Shown: in pieces, positions 1-5,080 of the stretch
Layout: each line of letters begins with the position of its first letter
Position numbering within the stretch: position 1 is the first letter of the stretch
NCBI GenBank assembly: GCA_016778825.1
Contig: JADHOU010000120.1
Coordinates: forward strand, 1 to 5,080
Length of the DNA stretch: 5,080 nucleotides
Source: Candidatus Puniceispirillum sp.
GTDB taxonomy: Bacteria; Pseudomonadota; Alphaproteobacteria; Puniceispirillales; Puniceispirillaceae
Direction of reading: 5' to 3'
Notes under the pieces: generated by a model
Told to the model about the DNA's origin: nothing
The model's database searches: none
Seen by the model: the letters and a program-made list of their open reading frames with translations, nothing else
Position numbers and translations under genes: made by a program

Positions 1-152
1 GGAATATGAATCAGCGGGTTAAGATCTTCGCCACCTGCTTCAAGAAGAACAACATGACAATGAGGGTTAGCGCTTAAGCGTGCTGCTAGCACACAACCTG
101 CCGATCCGCCGCCAATTATGATATAATCGGGATGAATTTGATCAGATGACAT
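1..152 (-). CDS. GMC-family FAD oxidoreductase (choline/alcohol dehydrogenase type), N-terminal fragment
   Basis: Only the first 50 codons are present; the rest lies beyond the left edge. Read on the minus strand, the product opens [20 protein letters not shown] and continues through VLAARLS to [10 protein letters not shown] and NPLIHIP. This is the textbook GMC start: a beta strand, the dinucleotide-binding GGGSAG loop (residues 14-19) that contacts the FAD ADP moiety, and an acidic residue (E38 of LLEAGG) at the end of strand 2 that binds the ribose. The NPLIHIP run matches the choline dehydrogenase/alcohol dehydrogenase branch of the family. Members oxidise alcohols to aldehydes with bound FAD, often passing electrons to a membrane acceptor. 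The substrate cannot be read from this fragment. The ATG at 152 has a strong Shine-Dalgarno site, and the gene follows the permease by 12 bases, so both are probably co-transcribed. Family call is firm; the choline label is not. Confidence 0.93.
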   Translation of the reverse strand, partial: MSSDQIHPDYIIIGGGSAGCVLAARLSANPHCHVVLLEAGGEDLNPLIHI

Positions 153-159
153 GACTCAG

Positions 160-166
160 CCCCTTT
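160..166 (-). promoter_or_regulatory. Ribosome binding site of the GMC oxidoreductase gene, overlapping the upstream stop codon
   Basis: On the minus strand AAAGGGG lies seven bases before the ATG at 152. Its first two bases fall inside the TAA stop (165-167) of the upstream permease gene. This fixes the start of the oxidoreductase and suggests that ribosomes ending on the permease message restart on this gene (translational coupling, inferred). Confidence 0.7.
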
Positions 167-968
167 AAGTAAGACTTGTGATACCTCGTATCATAAGGGT
201 GAATCCAGCGCAGGCCAGCGCAAAATGTACGATATGGCGAAAGGTTGTTTCACTGATACGGCGCCGCGCCATGTGACCGGCCTGTTGTCCGGCCACTGTG
301 GGAATCAACATTAGTGCTGATAATAAAAGATTATCACCAACCGGAAAACCAGCATGTGAAATGCCAAGCCATAAGGCAACGTAGCCAAACGATAAAAACA
401 CCCCAAGAAGCATCGCAAGATCATCTTTTTTGATCTGCATCATCATAAATAATTGAATGCTTGGAAAAGAATACATTGCTGTCAAACTGCCAAGAATACC
501 CGATACAATGCCCGCTGGAATGATCAGGTGGTTCATGGTTTTGGACGAAAGAGACCTATTTTGGAACTGGCCACGTGGAAAGCTAGATAAAATGGCGTGA
601 AGCGCGATCATCAGCCCAATCAAAATACCAAGAAGACGGCTATCAATCGCCACCATCAATGGTGCACCAACAAGCATGACAAGGGTTGATGAGGTGATCA
701 ATGGCCAAAATTGTCTCAAAATTTGCCATTGCTTCCGGTTCAGCCAGATCTGTTGGATATTAGCAATGGTGATCGGTAAGGCAAGAATGGCCACAATTTC
801 GGGAAGTGGCAGAACAAACAGCATTATTGGCGTTGCAATTAGCGGTAAGCCAAACCCCAATGCACCTTTAACAAAACAGCCAAGAAGCACCGCCATCAAT
901 ACCGCCAGACCATCGGCGGATAAAAGACTATCGATGACCATTGCCGCCCATTCTGTTGTGGCCGCCAT
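165..968 (-). CDS. TauE/SafE-family (sulfite exporter-type) membrane permease
   Basis: A 267-residue, strongly hydrophobic protein with about eight predicted membrane spans, the usual size and shape of the TauE/SafE family (old DUF81). The two-fold repeat is visible: a glycine-rich motif at residues 33-42 (VKGALGFGLP) and a second at about 152-163 (AGIVSGILGSLT). The C-terminus GQQAGHMARRRIS (228-240), followed by a last span ending in RG, is also typical. Family members in the inner membrane move small anions such as sulfite, sulfoacetate or other organic acids; the substrate here is unknown. Start choice: ATG at 968 is preferred, with an in-frame TTG at 983 and ATG at 941 as alternatives. 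None has a clear Shine-Dalgarno site; 941 would still keep all spans. It is transcribed divergently from a second permease of the same family and sits just upstream of a GMC oxidoreductase, which suggests transport of that enzyme's substrate or product. Confidence 0.9.
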   Translation of the reverse strand: MAATTEWAAMVIDSLLSADGLAVLMAVLLGCFVKGALGFGLPLIATPIMLFVLPLPEIVAILALPITIANIQQIWLNRKQWQILRQFWPLITSSTLVMLVGAPLMVAIDSRLLGILIGLMIALHAILSSFPRGQFQNRSLSSKTMNHLIIPAGIVSGILGSLTAMYSFPSIQLFMMMQIKKDDLAMLLGVFLSFGYVALWLGISHAGFPVGDNLLLSALMLIPTVAGQQAGHMARRRISETTFRHIVHFALACAGFTLMIRGITSLT

Positions 969-1030
969 CCTGAAACTGCCCAAAATACGAACGCCATGCT
1001 TGCCTTTGCAGCAGGAACAGGCCTGAACCG

Positions 1031-1044
1031 ATGATCAAAATCAT
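1031..1044. repeat. Palindrome at the likely transcription start of the minus-strand unit
   Basis: ATGAT-CAAA-ATCAT has perfect five-base arms around a four-base centre. It overlaps the proposed -10 element (1043-1048) and the expected start point near 1036 of the minus-strand promoter, a place where a bound repressor would block transcription. The arms are short and AT-rich, so chance is possible; the operator role is inference. Confidence 0.35.
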
Positions 1045-1071
1045 AATATGACTTTCTTGGTATGATTGCAA
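1043..1071 (-). promoter_or_regulatory. Sigma70-like promoter for the permease-oxidoreductase unit
   Basis: On the minus strand, TTGCAA (1066-1071; four of six to TTGACA) is followed by exactly 17 bases and then TATTAT (1043-1048; five of six to TATAAT). Transcription would begin near 1036, giving a leader of about 68 bases to the ATG at 968. It is the best promoter match I see in the divergent region. Confidence 0.55.
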
Positions 1072-1254
1072 AATAGACAGAGTTAAAATCGGCGGACGCG
1101 TGGTTTGGTTTTAAAGAGGACCAGGACAGGTTTTTGGATCGTATTTGGCAATTGATTTGCAAGCTTAAAAAGCAGATCCTAGCATGAAAAGGATTGTCGG
1201 CTTAGAAAAATATGCGTAGCGTTTCCCGTCCTTATTAACAGGGAGCAAAAAAGG

Positions 1255-1288
1255 AGCTGTCGCCATCTTTGGATGTTGGAAAACAGCT
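1255..1288. other. Weak stem-loop in the divergent region
   Basis: Outer arms AGCTGT (1255-1260) and ACAGCT (1283-1288) pair perfectly. Inside them CATC (1264-1267) and GATG (1272-1275) can form a second short helix with a TTTG loop. On the minus strand the stem is followed after two bases by six T residues (the A run at 1247-1252), giving a terminator-like layout for any transcript reading leftward out of the plus-strand gene. The stem is short and not GC-rich, so both the terminator and a 5' leader role are speculative. Confidence 0.25.
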
Positions 1289-1315
1289 AATATTGCGCCG
1301 CTTAATGGTGAATTT

Positions 1316-1335
1316 TTATGCGCAGATTATGCGTA
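1316..1335 (+). repeat. Tandem TTATGCG repeat with 11-base period
   Basis: TTATGCG occurs at 1316-1322 and again at 1327-1333, one helical turn apart, about 55-70 bases before the permease ATG. A related TATGCGTA lies further upstream at 1211-1218 and matches 1328-1335 exactly. Such phased repeats can be regulator contacts on one face of the DNA. They are short, and their function is inferred only from position. Confidence 0.3.
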
Positions 1336-1387
1336 AATCGCGAAAGTCTTTGATGATCACAGATTGTTATTTCTGGATTATATTATA

Positions 1388-2143
1388 ATGGGCGGTGAAG
1401 TGATCTTGCTAATCATAGCTGGTGCATTTGCCGGTGGTTTTGCTAATGGCCTTGCGGGATTTGGCACGGGGCTATTTGCGCTTGGCTGGTGGTTGGCGGC
1501 GATGCCGCCGCTTGATGCGGTGATTACGGTTGTGATCTTGTCACTTGTCGGCGGTGTGCAAGGTCTTTATGCGGTTCGCAACTCTTTTGATTTTGGCGAG
1601 CAATTGCGATTTTTGTTACCAGCTTTGATTGGCGTCATGCTTGGTTATCTGTTTTTAGATGCGGTCAATATCATAATGCTAAAGCTATTGGTGGCTAGTT
1701 TGCTGATCCTGTTTGGCGGCTTCTTCACCTTTCGAAAAACGCTGCCAAAACTGACGAAACGCTATCTTGCTGCTGATGTTTTTGTCGGGTTTGTTGGTGG
1801 GCTATTTGGCATGATGGCGGGCATGTCAGGAGCGATATTGACGATGGGTTGTTCGCTTTATGATTGGAGCAAGGCGCGGCGCCGCGCACTAGTTCAGCCA
1901 TTTAATATGATTGTTCTTGGCACTGTCTTAGCTCTGATGATATGGCGCGGGGTGATTGACTCAAGCATATGGCTTATTGTTGCGTTAGCCCTTCCCTTTT
2001 CGGTGATTGGTACGCAAACGGGTATTTTTGTTTTTCGCCGGTTGAATGATCGACAGTTTCAGCGGTTACTGATATGGTTGATTTTTGTTTCAGGCCTTGT
2101 GCTTTTGGGACGTGAACTCATTGCCAACATGTCTTCTGCATAG
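1388..2143 (+). CDS. Second TauE/SafE-family membrane permease
   Basis: A 251-residue inner-membrane protein with seven to eight predicted spans. The family repeat shows as NGLAGFGTGL (residues 20-29) near the N-terminus and GGLFGMMAGMSGAI (127-140) in the second half. A basic cytoplasmic-looking loop SKARRR lies at 151-156, and the end has the usual last span running into GREL. It shares the fold but little sequence with the divergent permease at 165-968, so the two are distant relatives and probably not a recent duplication. The family exports or imports small anions (sulfite, sulfonates, organic acids); the substrate here is not known. Start choice is uncertain: ATG at 1388 is taken, but it lacks a Shine-Dalgarno site. 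An in-frame TTG at 1364 and GTG at 1400 are alternatives. The gene lies 76 bases upstream of the large PHP-type gene on the same strand, so shared transcription is likely and the pair may handle the same compound. Confidence 0.88.
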   Translation: MGGEVILLIIAGAFAGGFANGLAGFGTGLFALGWWLAAMPPLDAVITVVILSLVGGVQGLYAVRNSFDFGEQLRFLLPALIGVMLGYLFLDAVNIIMLKLLVASLLILFGGFFTFRKTLPKLTKRYLAADVFVGFVGGLFGMMAGMSGAILTMGCSLYDWSKARRRALVQPFNMIVLGTVLALMIWRGVIDSSIWLIVALALPFSVIGTQTGIFVFRRLNDRQFQRLLIWLIFVSGLVLLGRELIANMSSA

Positions 2144-2205
2144 GGATTTTTGGCATCTATCATGATTATAACAGGCTTTACCAAGTCGCAAATCTGCTAA
2201 AATAT

Positions 2206-2212
2206 GGAAGGG
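2206..2212 (+). promoter_or_regulatory. Ribosome binding site that selects the start of the DUF3604 gene
   Basis: GGAAGGG lies seven bases before the ATG at 2220 but only one base before the in-frame ATG at 2214. Spacing therefore favours 2220 and the protein start MSEVPMG. A poor promoter-like pair (TTTACC 2177-2182, 15 bases, TAAAAT 2198-2203) sits just upstream but is not convincing. Confidence 0.65.
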
Positions 2213-2219
2213 TATGGTT

Positions 2220-4556
2220 ATGAGTGAAGTGCCAATGGGGAGCCGGGATGATGTTTTAACTGGCGGTGGTACCGGTGGTGTGACGAGTTCGCCAATGGCA
2301 TTTCCAATTCCGGCTGAGGAGCTTGGTACTGTCTCAATTGTTCCTAACGGGTCCTTTGAGGCTGGCAGCTATCAAACATTTGTGCTGACCTATGTAGCTG
2401 GCAAATTCGGGATAGATGATTCCGGATCAATGCGGGTCTGTTTTCGATTTGCGAGTGATCAAACCCGCCCGCAATTTGAAGACCCAAAGGGACCAAACTA
2501 TACCACGATCGAGGCGTCAAATAACGCGGTTCTGACATATCATTATGATCCAAAAGGCAATGTGCGGCCGTGGGACAGAACGCTGTATATCAAGGTTGTT
2601 CGCGGCTTTTTGCGCGAAGGGGACAAGATCACCATTACCTTTGGCGACCGATCAGGAGGATCACCTGGTATGCGGTTGCAAACATTCTGTGAAGATAGTT
2701 ATGAATTTCACACCTTGATCGACCCTATTGCAACCTATTGTTATCAGCCGATGCCGGTGCAACCGGTGATCAAAATCATTCCTGGTGAGCCCGCCCGCTA
2801 TTTGGCGGTGGCGCCGACAATCCGCGCGATCGATGAGAGCTTTTCGGTCAAATTCAAAGGCGAAGATAAATGGGGTAATCCATCCGACCAATGCGACATC
2901 CAGCTTTATCCGCGCGCTAGTCATCCAGTGCAAAATCTGCCCGATGTGATCAGCTTGAAACCGGGTGAATTTTTTGGTGTGATTGATGGGCTATCGGTTA
3001 CTGATGCTGCGGATTTGCACATTGATTTTCTAGATGATGCTGACGCGGTGCTGTGCCGGACAAACCCGATCAGAATCGAGCCTGCGCCAATATCACGCCA
3101 TTTCTGGGGTGATCTTCACGGCCAGTCGGAAGAAACAATTGGCACTGGCAGTGCTGAGGCTTATTTTGCCTTTGCCCGCGATTACGCATTTGTTGATGCA
3201 ACTGGCCATCAAGGCAATGATTTTCAAATCACTAGTGATTTCTGGCTACAGCTTGACCAGCTATGCCAGAAATTTAATGAAGATGGAAAATTTGTTGCCA
3301 TTCCGGGCTATGAATGGTCAGGCAATACTGGTCTTGGCGGTGATCGGAATATATATTTCCCGAATGAAGGTCGAACCATCCGGCGATCATCGCATGCGCT
3401 GGTTAGCGATCATTCGGATATCGACACTGATTGCAATTCGGCCGAAGAATTATTCGCTGCCTTTGCTGAGCATGGTGAAGATGATGTGGTCGTGTTTGCG
3501 CATTGCGGTGGACGCTATGCCGATATCGAGCTGGCACATGATGGCCGGTTTGAAAAAGCCATGGAAATTCATTCAAGCTGGGGCAGTTTTGAATGGCTGG
3601 TGCAAGATGCTTTCCGGCTTGGCTATCGCGTTGGCATTGTTGCCAATTCGGATGGGCATAAAGGACGGCCGGGCGCCAGCTATCCGGGCGCGGCGCTGTT
3701 TGGCGCGGTTGGTGGGCTGACTTGTTTTTTGATTGATAGCCTAAGCCGTGAAGCGATTTTAGAGGCAATCCGCAAGCGTCATCATTACGCCACCACCGGC
3801 GGTGAAAATGGCCGTCCGCTGATCACGCTTGATGCCGATTTTCCGCAAGGTGGCACAAAGTTTCATGATGATCCGCGGCATGGCCGCGACAAAGGCATGG
3901 CGGCCAATCAGGCGATCATGGGCGATATCGTTCATCTACCATCAGGTGATCTGTCGATCAAGGTTGACATCCGCGCCAGTGTTGCCATTGAACGGGTTGA
4001 TATTTTCAATGGATTGAACCTGATTGAAACGATCCGCCCTTATGCAAAAGAAGATCTTGGCAGCCGTATCCGCGTGGTTTGGGAAGGCGCTGAATATCGG
4101 GGTCGTTTCCGGCAGGTGATTTGGGATGGTTCAGCGTTTCTGTCTGAAAATGAAATCATATCGGCAAGCCCAATCAATTTTTTCAATAAGGATAAAACGC
4201 TGAACCAACCGTCACCGTTTGAATTGAACTGGCGCGCTTTAACCACTGGCAATATTGGCGGTTTTGATATGGTTCTTGCCGACCCCTATAGCGGTACATT
4301 GAAAATTGAAACACCATTGATCAAGGCTGGTGTGCCTCTGGAAGATATCGGATTTGAGGATGAGGTTTTCGATAATAGTGGGGTTTTGCCGCGCTATCTA
4401 AAGCTGTTCCGACTGCCGACAATCAACCCGCATCAATCACTGCAGTTTGAACGCAGCATTTCATTGCAGTCGCAGGGCGATAACCCGATCTTTGTTCGGG
4501 TGACGTTGGAAGATGGTACCTTATGCTGGACAAGCCCGATCTATGTTTACCGCTAG
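2220..4556 (+). CDS. DUF3604 family protein with PHP-like metallohydrolase core
   Basis: A complete 778-residue protein, in the size range of the DUF3604 (PF12228) family as I recall it. There is no signal peptide (MSEVPMG, then a glycine-rich stretch), so it is probably cytoplasmic. Residues about 30-290 look beta-rich. The PHP-like core spans about 294-540: GDLHGQS (D298, H300), ATGHQGND (H330, D334), IPGYEWSG (E365), FAHCGG (H428), MEIHSSWG (E449, H451), NSDGHKGRPG (D478, H480) and RKRHHYATTG (about 518-525). These H/D/E positions resemble the metal ligands of PHP phosphoesterases and amidohydrolase relatives. The C-terminal 565-778 is beta-rich and ends in the family-like VRVTLEDG and SPIYVYR. 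The reaction is unknown to me; a metal-dependent hydrolase is the inference. It follows a TauE-type permease by 76 bases, which suggests a transported small-molecule substrate. ATG at 2214 is an alternative start, two residues longer. There is no frameshift or truncation. Confidence 0.88.
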   Translation: MSEVPMGSRDDVLTGGGTGGVTSSPMAFPIPAEELGTVSIVPNGSFEAGSYQTFVLTYVAGKFGIDDSGSMRVCFRFASDQTRPQFEDPKGPNYTTIEASNNAVLTYHYDPKGNVRPWDRTLYIKVVRGFLREGDKITITFGDRSGGSPGMRLQTFCEDSYEFHTLIDPIATYCYQPMPVQPVIKIIPGEPARYLAVAPTIRAIDESFSVKFKGEDKWGNPSDQCDIQLYPRASHPVQNLPDVISLKPGEFFGVIDGLSVTDAADLHIDFLDDADAVLCRTNPIRIEPAPISRHFWGDLHGQSEETIGTGSAEAYFAFARDYAFVDATGHQGNDFQITSDFWLQLDQLCQKFNEDGKFVAIPGYEWSGNTGLGGDRNIYFPNEGRTIRRSSHALVSDHSDIDTDCNSAEELFAAFAEHGEDDVVVFAHCGGRYADIELAHDGRFEKAMEIHSSWGSFEWLVQDAFRLGYRVGIVANSDGHKGRPGASYPGAALFGAVGGLTCFLIDSLSREAILEAIRKRHHYATTGGENGRPLITLDADFPQGGTKFHDDPRHGRDKGMAANQAIMGDIVHLPSGDLSIKVDIRASVAIERVDIFNGLNLIETIRPYAKEDLGSRIRVVWEGAEYRGRFRQVIWDGSAFLSENEIISASPINFFNKDKTLNQPSPFELNWRALTTGNIGGFDMVLADPYSGTLKIETPLIKAGVPLEDIGFEDEVFDNSGVLPRYLKLFRLPTINPHQSLQFERSISLQSQGDNPIFVRVTLEDGTLCWTSPIYVYR

Positions 4557-4588
4557 TCAAACCAGCTATAAATTTTTGTAAATCACGG

Positions 4589-4609
4589 CCTTGGATTAAG
4601 ATCCATAGG
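4589..4609. terminator. Possible stem-loop at the convergent gene ends
   Basis: CCT-TGGAT pairs with ATCCA-AGG around a TAAG loop, eight base pairs with one bulged T at 4606. It lies between the ends of the plus-strand DUF3604 gene (stop at 4556) and the minus-strand acyltransferase, covering the latter's stop codon (4596-4598). No clean T run follows on either strand, so it may be a weak bidirectional terminator or a 3'-end structure, or chance. Confidence 0.3.
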
Positions 4610-5080
4610 TGCATTTACGCAAATATTCGGTCACTTCGGTTCGGGTGCTAAATTGACTAAGCGTGCTGGCATGGATGGGCTGGCGCATCTGCAGCGAAAT
4701 CGTATGCCCCATCTTTTTGCAGATTTCGCGAAACATCAAGGAATAGCCAAGTGTTACGCTGATCCGGCGCGCCATCTGATATAACAGCGAATTACGACCA
4801 TCAAAGTAAAATGGGACGGTCGTTGTGTCTGGAACCTGCGCCAGCTTGGCGGCAAAGGTTTTCCATTCGATATCAATGGCATTGCCAACAAGGTTCGGCG
4901 CCAGCGAAATGGCGCCAGCTGGAAAAACGATTAACGCGCCGCCATTTTCCAAATATTTTGCCGCATCGGCTCTTGTTTTTAAATTATTGGCCAATGCAGC
5001 TTCGGTTTCGTCAAAATCAACAGGCAGAATTTTATCCATGACGGCTGGAGCCTGGCGAAGGACACGATGGGTGATAATTT
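4596..5080 (-). CDS. Lysophospholipid acyltransferase-like protein (putative hemolysin/PlsC type), C-terminal fragment
   Basis: The reading frame stays open to the right edge, so this is a fragment: 160 residues up to the TAA stop, with the N-terminus missing. The internal Met at 5039 is not the start, because the codons before it (HRVLRQAPAV) continue the family pattern into MDKILPVDFDETEAALANN. Visible acyltransferase features are GGALIVFPAG (FPAG at 4914-4925), the counterpart of the PlsC FPEG block that binds the phosphate of the lysolipid, and VPFYFDGRNSLLYQ, the block IV-like segment. Then come the REICKKMG helix and ISLQMRQPI. The catalytic HxxxxD block should lie beyond the edge. Proteins of this type transfer acyl chains to lysophospholipids or ornithine-lipid precursors at the inner membrane; which acceptor is used here cannot be told. 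Alanine in place of glutamate in FPEG fits the hemolysin-like branch and need not mean loss of function. It is convergent with the DUF3604 gene, 39 bases apart, and probably belongs to another unit. Confidence 0.85.
   Translation of the reverse strand, partial: IITHRVLRQAPAVMDKILPVDFDETEAALANNLKTRADAAKYLENGGALIVFPAGAISLAPNLVGNAIDIEWKTFAAKLAQVPDTTTVPFYFDGRNSLLYQMARRISVTLGYSLMFREICKKMGHTISLQMRQPIHASTLSQFSTRTEVTEYLRKCTYGS

Larger units (their letters stand above)
969..1387. other. Divergent intergenic control region
   Basis: A 419-base stretch separates two divergently transcribed permease genes. I find no credible protein gene in it. Open frames that enter it are antisense or out-of-frame extensions of the neighbours. 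It contains a promoter-like pair for the minus unit (1043-1071), a 14-base palindrome (1031-1044), three TATGCG-type repeats (1211-1218, 1317-1324, 1328-1335) and a weak stem-loop (1255-1288). It is long for a simple promoter region, so regulator sites or a small RNA are possible, but neither is shown. Confidence 0.6.

Noticed and set aside
676..1026. 116-codon plus-strand open frame opposite the first permease
   Set aside because: It is antisense to a well-supported membrane protein and its product looks like no known family.
896..1162. Minus-strand open frame reaching from the divergent region into the first permease, including an ATG at 996 with an AAGG nearby
   Set aside because: The product has no recognisable features and its 3' half overlaps the permease out of frame. 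A short coupling leader frame starting at 996 is conceivable, but nothing more than the AAGG supports it.
1184..1219. Short open frame ATG to TAG of 11 codons in the divergent region
   Set aside because: It has no Shine-Dalgarno site and no sign of an attenuator-type repeat of codons.
2122..2155. Inverted repeat TGCCAA/TTGGCA spanning the stop codon of the second permease
   Set aside because: The six-base arms are separated by 22 bases, with no T run after them; too weak to call a terminator.
2150..2172. TTGGCA ... TATAAC as a promoter for the DUF3604 gene
   Set aside because: The spacer is only 11 bases, too short for a sigma70 promoter.
3034..3720. 228-codon plus-strand open frame inside the DUF3604 gene
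   Set aside because: It is out of frame with the clear DUF3604 protein, has no recognisable domain and has no ribosome binding site I can see; it is a shadow of the real gene.
4596..5039. Complete 147-residue acyltransferase starting at the ATG at 5039
   Set aside because: The frame continues upstream to the window edge with family-like residues, and the N-terminal catalytic block would be missing, so the gene is cut by the edge and not complete.

Overview
The window looks like a piece of an alphaproteobacterial chromosome with a middling GC content, judged by eye. An aquatic lineage is plausible and a SAR116-like organism is one guess, but this rests on the general character of the proteins and not on a diagnostic marker. 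There is no phage, transposon, CRISPR, tRNA or rRNA signal. Two genes run off the window: the GMC oxidoreductase at the left edge and the acyltransferase at the right edge.

Layout. Bases 1-968 hold two minus-strand genes in one unit. A TauE/SafE-type membrane permease is followed, after 12 bases, by the first 50 codons of a GMC-family FAD oxidoreductase (choline/alcohol dehydrogenase type). The ribosome binding site of the second gene overlaps the stop codon of the first. Bases 969-1387 are a 419-base divergent control region. It holds a good sigma70-like promoter for the minus unit, a small palindrome over its start region, short repeats and a weak stem-loop. Bases 1388-4556 hold two plus-strand genes: a second, distant TauE/SafE-type permease and, 76 bases on, a 778-residue protein. 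That protein carries a DUF3604-type PHP-like metallohydrolase core between two beta-rich flanking regions. Its natural substrate is not known to me. Bases 4596-5080 hold the C-terminal 160 residues of a minus-strand lysophospholipid acyltransferase-like protein, convergent with the large gene and probably unrelated in function.

How they may work together (inference). Two permeases of a family that moves small anions (sulfite, sulfonates, sulfoacetate, organic acids) sit back to back. One is paired with an FAD alcohol or choline-type dehydrogenase and the other with a probable cytoplasmic metal-dependent hydrolase. This suggests an uptake/export and breakdown locus for one class of small organic compound. 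No regulator gene is present in the window. The DUF3604 protein with its linked permease is the least described part and the best candidate for new biochemistry.
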